Shown piece after piece: positions 45,804-53,526 of a stretch of 64,000 bases of DNA (its first letter is position 1; the number at the start of each line of letters is the position of its first letter). Below the pieces are notes generated by a model that did no database searches, was not told where the DNA came from, and saw only the letters and a list, made by a program, of their open reading frames with translations. The stretch is taken from NCBI RefSeq assembly GCF_014642835.1, contig NZ_BMJA01000003.1, positions 334,497 through 398,496 of the forward strand, written 5' to 3'. The position numbers were made by a program, and so were the translations under genes. The stretch comes from Dyella nitratireducens. Its GTDB lineage: Bacteria > Pseudomonadota > Gammaproteobacteria > Xanthomonadales > Rhodanobacteraceae.

Positions 45804-46778
45804 ATGAAGGTTCTCGTTTGCGGCGGGGCTGGCTACATCGGTTCGCACATGGTGCGATGCTTGCTTGCCCATCATCACGAACCCGTCGTGTACGACAACT
45901 TGTCGACCGGGCACCGCGAAGCGGTTGCCGACGTACCGCTGATTGTCGGCGACATTCGCGATTCTGAAACGCTGCGCACGGTCTTTGACCAACATTGCTT
46001 CGATGCGGCGATCCATCTTTGCGCGCATTCGCTGGTTGGCGAATCGATGAACAAACCGTATGAGTACTACCAGAACAACGTTTTCGGAACGCTGTGCCTA
46101 TTGGAAGCGATGCACGAAGCCGATGTCACCAAGCTGGTTTTCTCGTCCACGGCCGCTGTCTTCGGCCACCCGCTCGCCCCGCTTATTGATGAAGAACATG
46201 CCGCTCGCCCGATCAATCCCTACGGAGCCAGCAAATGGATGGTGGAACGCATATTGGCTGACGCTGCACCCGCGTACGGCTTACGTTCGGTGTCGCTGCG
46301 CTACTTCAATGCCGCCGGCGCCGATCCATCCGGTGAAATCGGCGAATCGCATCACCCGGAGACACATTTGATTCCCAACATCTTGCGCTCAGCCTTGGGA
46401 AAAGGCTCGGCGCTGAAGATTTTTGGTGACGATTATCCGACGAAAGACGGTACTTGCGTGCGCGATTACATCCACGTGAATGATTTGGCCGAAGCCCACC
46501 TGCGCGCCATCCGCTTCCTGGACCAGCATGACGGTGCGCATTGCTTCAACCTGGGGAGCAGCAGCGGGTTCACCGTGCTGGAGATCATTGAAGCTGCCAG
46601 ACGTGTCACGGGCATGGATATCAGCTTCGAGCGCGCATCTCGCCGCGCGGGCGATCCGCCGGTGCTTGTGGCATCCAACGTCAAAGCTCGAGTGCAACTG
46701 GGCTGGAGGCCAGCCATCACGAATATCGACGACATTGTGAGAAGCGCCTGGCTTTGGCATAGCCAAGCGCGCTATTGA
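45804..46778 (+). CDS. galE: UDP-glucose 4-epimerase
   Basis: 324 residues, extended SDR fold. Interconverts UDP-Glc and UDP-Gal (or the HexNAc forms), supplying a donor for the exopolysaccharide. NAD-binding GGAGYIGSH (7-15), GDIRD, HLCAHSLVGESMNKPYEYYQNNV, FSSTAAVFG, catalytic YGASK, LRYFNAAGADPSGEIGESHHPETHLIP and DYPTKDGTCVRDYIHVNDLA are typical GalE segments. AGGA lies upstream of the ATG. It has its own conserved upstream block and stands between the two GT4 paralogues. Confidence 0.95.
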   Translation: MKVLVCGGAGYIGSHMVRCLLAHHHEPVVYDNLSTGHREAVADVPLIVGDIRDSETLRTVFDQHCFDAAIHLCAHSLVGESMNKPYEYYQNNVFGTLCLLEAMHEADVTKLVFSSTAAVFGHPLAPLIDEEHAARPINPYGASKWMVERILADAAPAYGLRSVSLRYFNAAGADPSGEIGESHHPETHLIPNILRSALGKGSALKIFGDDYPTKDGTCVRDYIHVNDLAEAHLRAIRFLDQHDGAHCFNLGSSSGFTVLEIIEAARRVTGMDISFERASRRAGDPPVLVASNVKARVQLGWRPAITNIDDIVRSAWLWHSQARY

Positions 46779-46841
46779 CCGCGTTTTAAAGCGGTATACG
46801 GCCAGGAAGGTGAAAACAATATCCATAACAGACGCCATCCA

Positions 46842-48014
46842 ATGAAATTTATCTTTTTCGCGAACACTACCTGGTATCTCTACAACTTCCGGCTCGCCAC
46901 CGCCTTGCGTCTGCTCGCCGACGGGCACGAAGTCGTCATGCTTTCCCCGTCGGGGAAATTCGGCAAGCGCCTCGTTGAACACGGATGCCGCTGGATCCCT
47001 TTGAACATGGACCGCGCCAGCCTCAATCCATTGCGCGAAGTGGCCACCCTGTCCCGCCTGGTCGGCGTGTTCCGGCGGGAGCGTCCCGACATCGTGCACG
47101 GTTTCACGTTGAAATGCGCGATTTATGGTTCCATCGCCGCCCGCATTGCACGTGTTCCGGGTGTGATCAGCGCGGTATCCGGCATGGGTTACGTCTTCAC
47201 CAGCGATGCACTCAAGGCGCGCATGCTGCGCCCTCTCGTCAAGGGCCTTCTGCGGCTCACTTTGAACGGTGAACGTTCATTGCTGATACTGCAGAACCAT
47301 GACGATGCAATGGCATTTTCAAAGGCCGGCCTGATATCACCGGAAAAAATCCGCGTCATCCTCGGCTCGGGTGTCAATACCTTCCGCTTTCATCCCTCCA
47401 ATCGCACCACCCATCGCCATGAACGCCTGCGAGTACTGCTTGCAGCACGCTTGCTGGAGGAAAAGGGCGTGCGTGAATTCATCGAGGCGGCTGCGATACT
47501 TCGCCAGCAGGAACGCAATATCGAATTTCTACTGGCTGGTTCGCCAGATCCTGGCAATCCGCATTCGATCTCCCGCGCCGAACTGCGGCGGTGGACGGAG
47601 GCCGGCCTGGTGAACTGCCTGGGGCACGTCCACGATATGCCTGCATTGCTCGGCAGCGTGCACGTGCTGGCCTTGCCCAGCTATTACCGTGAAGGGGTGC
47701 CCAAATCATTGATCGAAGGCGCCGCCACCGGCTTGGCGCTGATCACCACCAATCGGCCTGGCTGCCGCGAAGTGGTGACGCAACATGGCGTGGATGGTTT
47801 ATGGGTCGAACCGCGCAACGCTGAAGATCTTGCGGCGTGCATTGCACAACTGGACGACGATCGTGAATGGCTTTCAGAGCTTGGCGACCGCGCACGCGAA
47901 CAGGCATTGAAGAAGTTCGACGAGCGTTTTGTGATCCAACAGACACTCGATGTCTATGCCGAATTGCTTCGCCCTGATGGCAGCCCTGTGGAAGAAGCAC
48001 GGCTGGTACCGTGA
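46842..48014 (+). CDS. GT4 family glycosyltransferase (copy 2)
   Basis: 390 residues, GT-B fold. MKFIFFANTTWYLYNFRLATALRLLADGHEVVMLSP, MDRASLNPLREVATLSRLV, GMGYVFTSDALKARMLRPLVKGLL, GSGVNTFRFHP and SYYREGVPKSLIEGAATGLALITTNRPGCREVV match copy 1 nearly block for block, so the pair arose by duplication around galE. Likely adds a different or repeated sugar of the unit; specificity unknown. It follows galE by 63 bp. Confidence 0.9.
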   Translation: MKFIFFANTTWYLYNFRLATALRLLADGHEVVMLSPSGKFGKRLVEHGCRWIPLNMDRASLNPLREVATLSRLVGVFRRERPDIVHGFTLKCAIYGSIAARIARVPGVISAVSGMGYVFTSDALKARMLRPLVKGLLRLTLNGERSLLILQNHDDAMAFSKAGLISPEKIRVILGSGVNTFRFHPSNRTTHRHERLRVLLAARLLEEKGVREFIEAAAILRQQERNIEFLLAGSPDPGNPHSISRAELRRWTEAGLVNCLGHVHDMPALLGSVHVLALPSYYREGVPKSLIEGAATGLALITTNRPGCREVVTQHGVDGLWVEPRNAEDLAACIAQLDDDREWLSELGDRAREQALKKFDERFVIQQTLDVYAELLRPDGSPVEEARLVP

Positions 48015-48312
48015 TGATTTTCCTGCCATCTCTACACTATCTGCACTATTCCATGGCACTGCAAACACGTTTCCCTTACTAACATGTTTCGGCCACGATC
48101 GCGTGCTGCATGAGTCCGCCATCTGGCCACGTGGTTGTTGGGGTTGAAGGTTTTTTGCAGGCACGTACTGACGTCCGTACGGCGGATGTCAGCCATGACG
48201 GTTGCCAAGGAATTGCCACGGTATCGGCTCATCCGTCGCCACCCTGCCCGGCTGCGCAAGGGATGAATCGTGTCGAGGCGCTTCATCGCTACACTGCCGA
48301 CCAGGATCATGT
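48015..48312 (+). other. Gap before synthetase-like copy 3, with a dyad
   Basis: 298 bp, no gene seen. CTGACGTCCG (48168-48177) and CGGATGTCAG (48183-48192) form a 9/10 inverted repeat with a 5-bp spacer that may be an operator. The reading frame of the next gene is open from 48202, but that part has no homology to copies 1 and 2. Confidence 0.4.
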
Positions 48313-49881
48313 ATGAATACCCCTAGCAAGGAATATCGCGGTACGCACGCTGCTGCCGCACGTCCCGTTGCACCAAGAAAAATCCAGCTCAATACCTCTC
48401 CGAATCTGGGAGAAGTCGATTTCGGTCCATTGGCTAAGCACGAGCGAAACATCGCCGCAATCGACCCGGTATCGGTCGCCGATATTTTGCGCAATGCCTT
48501 TGTCTATCCGCCCCACACCATTTATGCGGATGTGAAGATTGCCGCGACCGGCTTCGATCCGGAGCAGGACATGTATGGCAGTCCGCATTTTCACTATGCG
48601 TTCCATACCGTGAGGGCGGAATCGCGCCCCCTTGCGGACGACGTGGAAGATGATGCGCTGATCGACAGCTACCATCGCCTGCTGTGCCAGGCGATCAAGC
48701 GCGCCACGCTCAACATGCGTGCGCCCTGGCTGCTGCAAAGCGGCGGGAAGGATTCCACCTCCATGGCGATCGCGCTGGCGGACGCACGCCCCGATACGAC
48801 CTGCCTCACCTACCTCGGCGGCAAAGAGGAAGACGAAGTCGCCTCGGCACGCTTCGTGGCGCAGCACCTTGGCCTTCGACATGAAGTGCTGGAGTGTGAT
48901 CCCGGCCGCGCCTACGACCGCTATCTGGCGATGCTGCCTCGCATGCCGCTGCTTTCCGCGGATTTTGCTGCCCTTTCCTATGCCGACCTAGCCACCGAAG
49001 TGGCTCGTCATCATGGCGACGGCATGATCGACGCGCAGTGCGCCGACCAGTATTTCGGCGTGCCATTGCGCCGCCAGGACCATGTCATGAAGCTGCTGGC
49101 ACGCGACCTGCGCTTGCCGCAAAGTTTGTTCACATCGACCCCGGTCAGCCACAGCTTCCCGCTTTGCGTGGCCCTATCCACGCTGCAGATGGATCGCTTC
49201 GAGCGCTACTTCCCTGGTTCACGCTTCAGCGATGCCGAAGTCGACGCCCTGTTCGGCAGCAACATCGCCGCATCGTCCCGACAGCGCATGCAGCTGTTCC
49301 ATGCCGATCTCGCCGAAGCCACGACGCCCGAAGCGCAGCGCCGGCTCGCCCTGGTGATCGGGGAATCGTCCCATCTCGGCAAAGGCATGTATGCGGCGCG
49401 TGCGATGTCGCTGCGATTGGCATATCCCTACGCCGATCCGCAGTTTCGCGATTGGGTCTTCCGCCAAGTGCCGGACGATCGGCTTATCGGCCCGGGCGGG
49501 GTGAGCAAAGTGCTGATGCGCCAGTACATTGCCGAGTGCTTCGAACAGCTGCCGTATCTGAAAGCCAAGGGCAGCTTCCGCTTCGATCTGTGTGGACTGG
49601 CCAGGCAGCGGTTCGATCAGGTCTACGCCTATGCCGATGAGGTGAAGGCCTTGCTGCCCGGTGCGTCACGATGGCTGGGCAAACACCGCAAGCTGATGGA
49701 GAACAAATACTTCGCCTCGAAATTTTATCTACTCGCCGTTGTTTTGCCGTGGTTGTTGAGTCACACCGATGCCCATGCCGACCCATGGGCTGGCCATACA
49801 CCGAATACATCTTCAGGAAGGAGCGCGTGTCATGATCAGTCATTCTCAGCTCAACCCTATTCCGATCTCCGACCTCGGTAG
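48313..49881 (+). CDS. Asparagine-synthetase-like PP-loop protein lacking the glutaminase domain (copy 3)
   Basis: 522 residues. SGGKDST at 143-149 in WLLQSGGKDSTSMAIALADARPDTTCLTYLGGKEEDEV. CDPGRAYDRYLAMLPRMPLLSADFAALSYADLATE and FERYFPGSRFSDAEVDALFG are shared with copies 1 and 2, while GDGMIDAQCADQYFG replaces the LGSD of the others with QCAD. The N-terminus has no glutaminase. ATG at 48313 has AGGA 7 nt upstream. The C-terminal ~35 residues are unique and overlap the following beta-helix gene by 50 nt, the same gene pairing as copy 2 with 41657. Confidence 0.8.
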   Translation: MNTPSKEYRGTHAAAARPVAPRKIQLNTSPNLGEVDFGPLAKHERNIAAIDPVSVADILRNAFVYPPHTIYADVKIAATGFDPEQDMYGSPHFHYAFHTVRAESRPLADDVEDDALIDSYHRLLCQAIKRATLNMRAPWLLQSGGKDSTSMAIALADARPDTTCLTYLGGKEEDEVASARFVAQHLGLRHEVLECDPGRAYDRYLAMLPRMPLLSADFAALSYADLATEVARHHGDGMIDAQCADQYFGVPLRRQDHVMKLLARDLRLPQSLFTSTPVSHSFPLCVALSTLQMDRFERYFPGSRFSDAEVDALFGSNIAASSRQRMQLFHADLAEATTPEAQRRLALVIGESSHLGKGMYAARAMSLRLAYPYADPQFRDWVFRQVPDDRLIGPGGVSKVLMRQYIAECFEQLPYLKAKGSFRFDLCGLARQRFDQVYAYADEVKALLPGASRWLGKHRKLMENKYFASKFYLLAVVLPWLLSHTDAHADPWAGHTPNTSSGRSACHDQSFSAQPYSDLRPR

Positions 49882-51103
49882 CGATGTACGAGGCGGCATC
49901 CTTGCTCCCGTCGTCAACGTGCGTGACATGGGTGCCAAGGGCGACGGCAGGACGGACGATACCGATGCATTCCAAGCCGCCGTGGATGAGGTTCCGGAAA
50001 CGGGCGGCAGCGTCATCGTGCCAAGAGGCGACTATCGGATCGACGCCACCAAGTCGATCGTCCTGCATTCCAACATGCTGCTGATGATGGATCCTGCCGC
50101 GACGCTGGCGGCGATTCCCAACAAGGTGCCGAAATATCGTGTGATCAAGGTATGGAACATTTCCAACGTGCGCATCGTCGGCGGCCGCCTGGTGGGCGAA
50201 CGGCGCCTGCACGTCACAGAAAGCAACACACCGATAGGCGGCGACGAGCAGGGCTTCGGCATCGAAATGCTGAATGCGCACAATGTCATTGTCAGCGACA
50301 TGCACGTGTCTGATTTCTGGGGTGACGGCATCTGGATCGGCGCCCATGCAGGCTGGGACGATGGCACGGGTGGCCCACTCGACGATGTCAGGCCATCGAC
50401 CAACGTGTTGATCAACCGTGTGCACTGCAGCTACAACCGCCGCCAGGGCCTGTCCGTGGGACCCGCGGACAACGTGACGATCATGAATTCCACCTTCAGC
50501 TTTACCGGCCCCACCGCCACCGAGGGCACCAGGCCGATGGCAGGCATCGATCTGGAGCCGCAGCGCCAAGGCTTATTGCGAAATGTTTCCATCAGCCATT
50601 GCATCTTCATGCGCAATCGCGGCTGCGGCATGGAGATTCATGGCAACGTGATCGGTGTTTCGATCGACAATTGCCTGTTCAGCGACAACTTCGGCTACGG
50701 CATCATCACCCATGAAGAAGAAGACATGGAAGAGAAAGAGCTCACGGGCCTCTCCTTCACCAATAACACCGTCAGCCGCAATGGCTTGGTGGGCGCCCTT
50801 TTCACCGGCGAGACTGATTGCCTGCTGCTTGCCAACAACACTTTCGTCAACAATGGCTTCCTCTACCAGGACGGTGATTACGATGGGGACAGAGAGTGGA
50901 TAACGGGGCAGGACATCGTCACCGATACCAAGAGCGGCATGGGAACCATGAACTGGGATGTGGACCCTGAAAAATCGACCGAGCCAGACCTGGTCGTTGT
51001 AAGAAGCACCACCAACGTAAGGCTGAGAGGCAACACGTACACGCGTACTAGCGATCCGGATGATGAGTTTGGCGACAGGCCTGATAAGTGGGATAGACCC
51101 TGA
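49832..51103 (+). CDS. Right-handed beta-helix protein without a signal peptide
   Basis: 423 residues from the ATG at 49832, which has GGAG 8 nt upstream. The fold start is APVVNVRDMGAKGDGRTDDTDAFQAAV and GGSVIVPRGDYRID; FWGDGIWIG, YNRRQGLSVG and MAGIDLEPQRQG match the other three paralogues. Unlike them, the N-terminus (MISHSQLNPIPISDLGSDVRG) has no hydrophobic export signal; extending to 49769 does not add one. A strongly acidic insertion (HEEEDMEEKE) and an Asp-rich C-terminal region are also unique. It may act in the cytoplasm, perhaps on lipid-linked intermediates, or use another export route. Overlaps synthetase-like copy 3. Confidence 0.8.
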   Translation: MISHSQLNPIPISDLGSDVRGGILAPVVNVRDMGAKGDGRTDDTDAFQAAVDEVPETGGSVIVPRGDYRIDATKSIVLHSNMLLMMDPAATLAAIPNKVPKYRVIKVWNISNVRIVGGRLVGERRLHVTESNTPIGGDEQGFGIEMLNAHNVIVSDMHVSDFWGDGIWIGAHAGWDDGTGGPLDDVRPSTNVLINRVHCSYNRRQGLSVGPADNVTIMNSTFSFTGPTATEGTRPMAGIDLEPQRQGLLRNVSISHCIFMRNRGCGMEIHGNVIGVSIDNCLFSDNFGYGIITHEEEDMEEKELTGLSFTNNTVSRNGLVGALFTGETDCLLLANNTFVNNGFLYQDGDYDGDREWITGQDIVTDTKSGMGTMNWDVDPEKSTEPDLVVVRSTTNVRLRGNTYTRTSDPDDEFGDRPDKWDRP

Positions 51104-51173
51104 GATTTCCCCGCGTTTTTTGCCCGCCATTTCATCGAAATCCGTTGTTACTTCGATTCCATTTCGAAACGAG

Positions 51174-51532
51174 TCGTCATTCCGGCGAAGGCCCACTACT
51201 GTCCGGGAAACTTTTAGCTTGCCGGATCGCCCCCTCCCCTACGTGTAGTAGGGGAGGGTTGGGGTGGGGTGAAGCAACCTCGCCAGAAGTTCCGCTGATG
51301 TCTCACGCTCATTCCCGCGTAGCGGGAGCGAGCTTCGCTCGCCTTACCCCACCCCAACCCTCCCCTGCACGCAGGGGAGGGGGCCGTTTCCGGTTCACTC
51401 GTGGATATCGCGTTGAGCAAGCTTTTTAAGTCGCTTGCTGTGCGAATCATGCAAACGTGTTGTCCCTCAAGTGCTCGTTACTTTTTTCGCAAAATTTCCC
51501 CGGACAGCAGTGGGCCTTCACCGGAATGACGA
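51174..51532. mobile_element. MITE-like non-coding element with terminal inverted repeats
   Basis: The ends (51174-51210 and 51495-51532) are inverted copies of ~37 bp differing at only about three positions, starting TCGTCATTCCGG and running through AAGGCCCACT to CTGTCCGGG. Inside lies a second perfect 21-bp inverted repeat (51250-51270 and 51346-51366), and two perfect hairpins of the CCCTCCCCT family (51232-51258, 11-bp stem; 51358-51381, 11-bp stem). No open frame. This is the structure expected of a miniature, non-autonomous repeat, possibly a composite of two repeat families. Confidence 0.65.
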
Positions 51533-52093
51533 TCCGCTCTGAAATAGCATTGTCGTGAACTTCGATTTTCCTACCGGAACGACGGCAAAAAGCGTGGCGA
51601 TACCTCAGGGATAGACCGTGATCTATTCAAACACTCCTGCACGCATGCATTTTTCTCGCAAGCCGCTCGCACTCACAATCATGAATGTTTCGCAACACTC
51701 GGCATCATGAAATCACGCAAAGATTTCGCCTATTGAAATGCTAAATACGCGTTATCCCAAGCGGAAGCTCGGATGACGAATCGGTAGCCGCACAACAATC
51801 ATGGCCGCCATTTCAGCGGAAACAGGCATGACGGCCGCACAGGGCCGAGATGAAATATCAGCATCAAAAAGCTCAAAAAATGCTGGCATTTCATACCACT
51901 CTAGGCACCAAACACTTTCTATTCGCATGATCACGCGACGTCATGGCACACGTTGTCATGGCGCGTCATGATGAAACGTCTCCATGACCTCTGTTGCTCG
52001 CGTCAAAGCGAACATAACGGCTCGTGCAGTAGCAATCGTGATGTCAACACCGCGCGTTGATGTATGTGTCAAGCAGAAGACCATGACCCATAC
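51533..52093. other. Intergenic region before the fourth beta-helix gene
   Basis: About 560 bp of comparatively AT-rich DNA with no supported gene. GATCCGCTCTGAAATAGCAT (from 51531) resembles the flank of the repeat at 60821-60951 (GATTCGCTCTGAAACCGCAT), so the repeat family's border may extend into this region. Confidence 0.4.
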
Positions 52094-52148
52094 TGTGAAC
52101 GAATGCAGCTTTTCACATTTGCATGTCGTACGTGAATGATCGATCTTA
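52094..52148 (+). promoter_or_regulatory. Conserved upstream block shared with the 10561 beta-helix gene
   Basis: TGTGA (52094-52098), 14 bp, TCACA (52113-52117) within TTTCACATTTGCA (52111-52123), then ACGTGA and ATCTTA (52143-52148). Same order and almost the same spacing as at 10423-10478. The block runs past the first ATG of the annotated reading frame, which makes that ATG doubtful as the true start. Confidence 0.6.
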
Positions 52149-53398
52149 CGCGGACTTTTGGCAAAGACGAGGCTGTTTTCGTGTTGAAAAATAGAGGCTT
52201 TCTTAACAACACACAGGAAAAACTCATCCCGCGCAAGGGTTCATTCACTTCCCATCCTTCTCTCTCTGCACGTCGCTACAAACGCATCATCGGCATCGCG
52301 ACATCGTTGTCGCTGCTGGCAGCCGCACTTCCCGCATCCGCCGCCAACTGGTGGAATCAGACACCGAGCATCAGCGTTGGACCCGCTGTGGTCAACGTCA
52401 TCAATTTCGGCGCCAACGGTAATGGTGCGATCGACGACACCGCCGCCTTTCAGGCCGCCATCAATGCCCTGCCCTCCAGTGGCGGCACGATCGTCGTGCC
52501 GGACGGCACTTATCTCATTGACGCCACCAAGGGCATCAACCTGCGTTCGAACACGCGCCTGTCTTTGTACGGTGCGGCATACCTCAAGGCTATTCCTAAC
52601 AACGCCAGCTTTGCTTCGGTCGTGAAGGTATGGAATGCCAACAACGTCGAAATCCTCGGCGGCCACATCCTCGGTGAGCGCAACCAGCATCTGGGCTCCA
52701 ATGGCGAGGGCTATGGCATCAGCATCCAGGAATCAAACTCGGTCTATGTCCACGACATCACCGTTGCCGATAGCTGGGGTGATGGCGTATTGGTGGGCAC
52801 CACCTTCGGCTACAGAACGTTCACGCCGCCGACCGGCGTCACATTGAACCGCGTCACCATCACCAACAGCCGCCGCCAGGGCCTGACCATTACGGCGGCC
52901 AATCAAGTGTACGTGGTGAACAGCAGTTTCACCGGCTCCAACGGTGAGGCTCCTCAGGCAGGCGTCGATATCGAGCCGCAGACACTCGGCACCGCCACGC
53001 AGCTGCGCCTGGAAAACACGGTGATGTCGAACAACATAGGCAATGGCGTGGAGGTGCACACCAATGTGTACGGCCTGGTCATCAACAACAACACCGCCGA
53101 TAACAACCAGGGCTACGGCATCTATGCGCTCGGCCCGACCAATTTCACCGTCACGAACAACCAGCTCAATCTGAACTATCTGTTCGGCGTGGATCTCGAT
53201 TGGGGCACCAACAACGTACAGATGTACAGCAACACCATCACCTACAACGGCGCCGCCTGGTTCATTGCACGTGGATTATCGCCGTACACGCTCGGCTGGG
53301 CAGCGCGTGACATCACGATCTCCAGCGGGGCATCAGCCATTACGCAGTACAACAACACCATCACGGAAGTGCGGCCGCCATCGATGGGGCCGATCTAA
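52136..53398 (+). CDS. Secreted right-handed beta-helix protein (close paralogue of 10561)
   Basis: 420 residues from the first ATG. The signal sequence (YKRIIGIATSLSLLAAALPASA) is followed by ANWWNQTPSISVGPAVVNVINFGANGNGAIDDTAAF. Long blocks match the 10561 protein, for example AANQVYVVNSSFTGSNG, FGYRTFTPPTGVTL and the DIEPQTLG segment. The real start may be lower: ATG 52136 lies inside the promoter block shared with 10561, has no Shine-Dalgarno, and adds ~45 extra residues; GTG 52181 or TTG 52184 are alternatives. Predicted secreted, acting on or binding polysaccharide; catalytic residues not assigned. It lies at the end of the exopolysaccharide gene run, under its own promoter. Confidence 0.85.
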   Translation: MIDLTRTFGKDEAVFVLKNRGFLNNTQEKLIPRKGSFTSHPSLSARRYKRIIGIATSLSLLAAALPASAANWWNQTPSISVGPAVVNVINFGANGNGAIDDTAAFQAAINALPSSGGTIVVPDGTYLIDATKGINLRSNTRLSLYGAAYLKAIPNNASFASVVKVWNANNVEILGGHILGERNQHLGSNGEGYGISIQESNSVYVHDITVADSWGDGVLVGTTFGYRTFTPPTGVTLNRVTITNSRRQGLTITAANQVYVVNSSFTGSNGEAPQAGVDIEPQTLGTATQLRLENTVMSNNIGNGVEVHTNVYGLVINNNTADNNQGYGIYALGPTNFTVTNNQLNLNYLFGVDLDWGTNNVQMYSNTITYNGAAWFIARGLSPYTLGWAARDITISSGASAITQYNNTITEVRPPSMGPI

Positions 53399-53440
53399 TA
53401 GCTTTCGTGGGCTAAGGATGCCTTGAGCACTCGTTGCACT

Positions 53441-53471
53441 CACCCCTCCCCTGTCTTGCAGGGGAGGGGTG
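53441..53471. repeat. CCTCCCCT-type hairpin between convergent genes
   Basis: A perfect 12-bp stem CACCCCTCCCCT / AGGGGAGGGGTG with a 7-nt loop, in the gap between the beta-helix and wzx stops. Same family as 12553, 51232 and 51358. It could serve as a bidirectional mRNA end. Confidence 0.7.
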
Positions 53472-53526
53472 CAGCATGGCAGGCATGGTCAAAACGCGCG
53501 CTTAGACAAGCGTCGTTCGGCTTTCA

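Noticed and set aside
51174-51532. CRISPR array or insertion sequence
   Set aside because: The repeats are inverted and nested rather than direct and regularly spaced, and no transposase frame exists inside.
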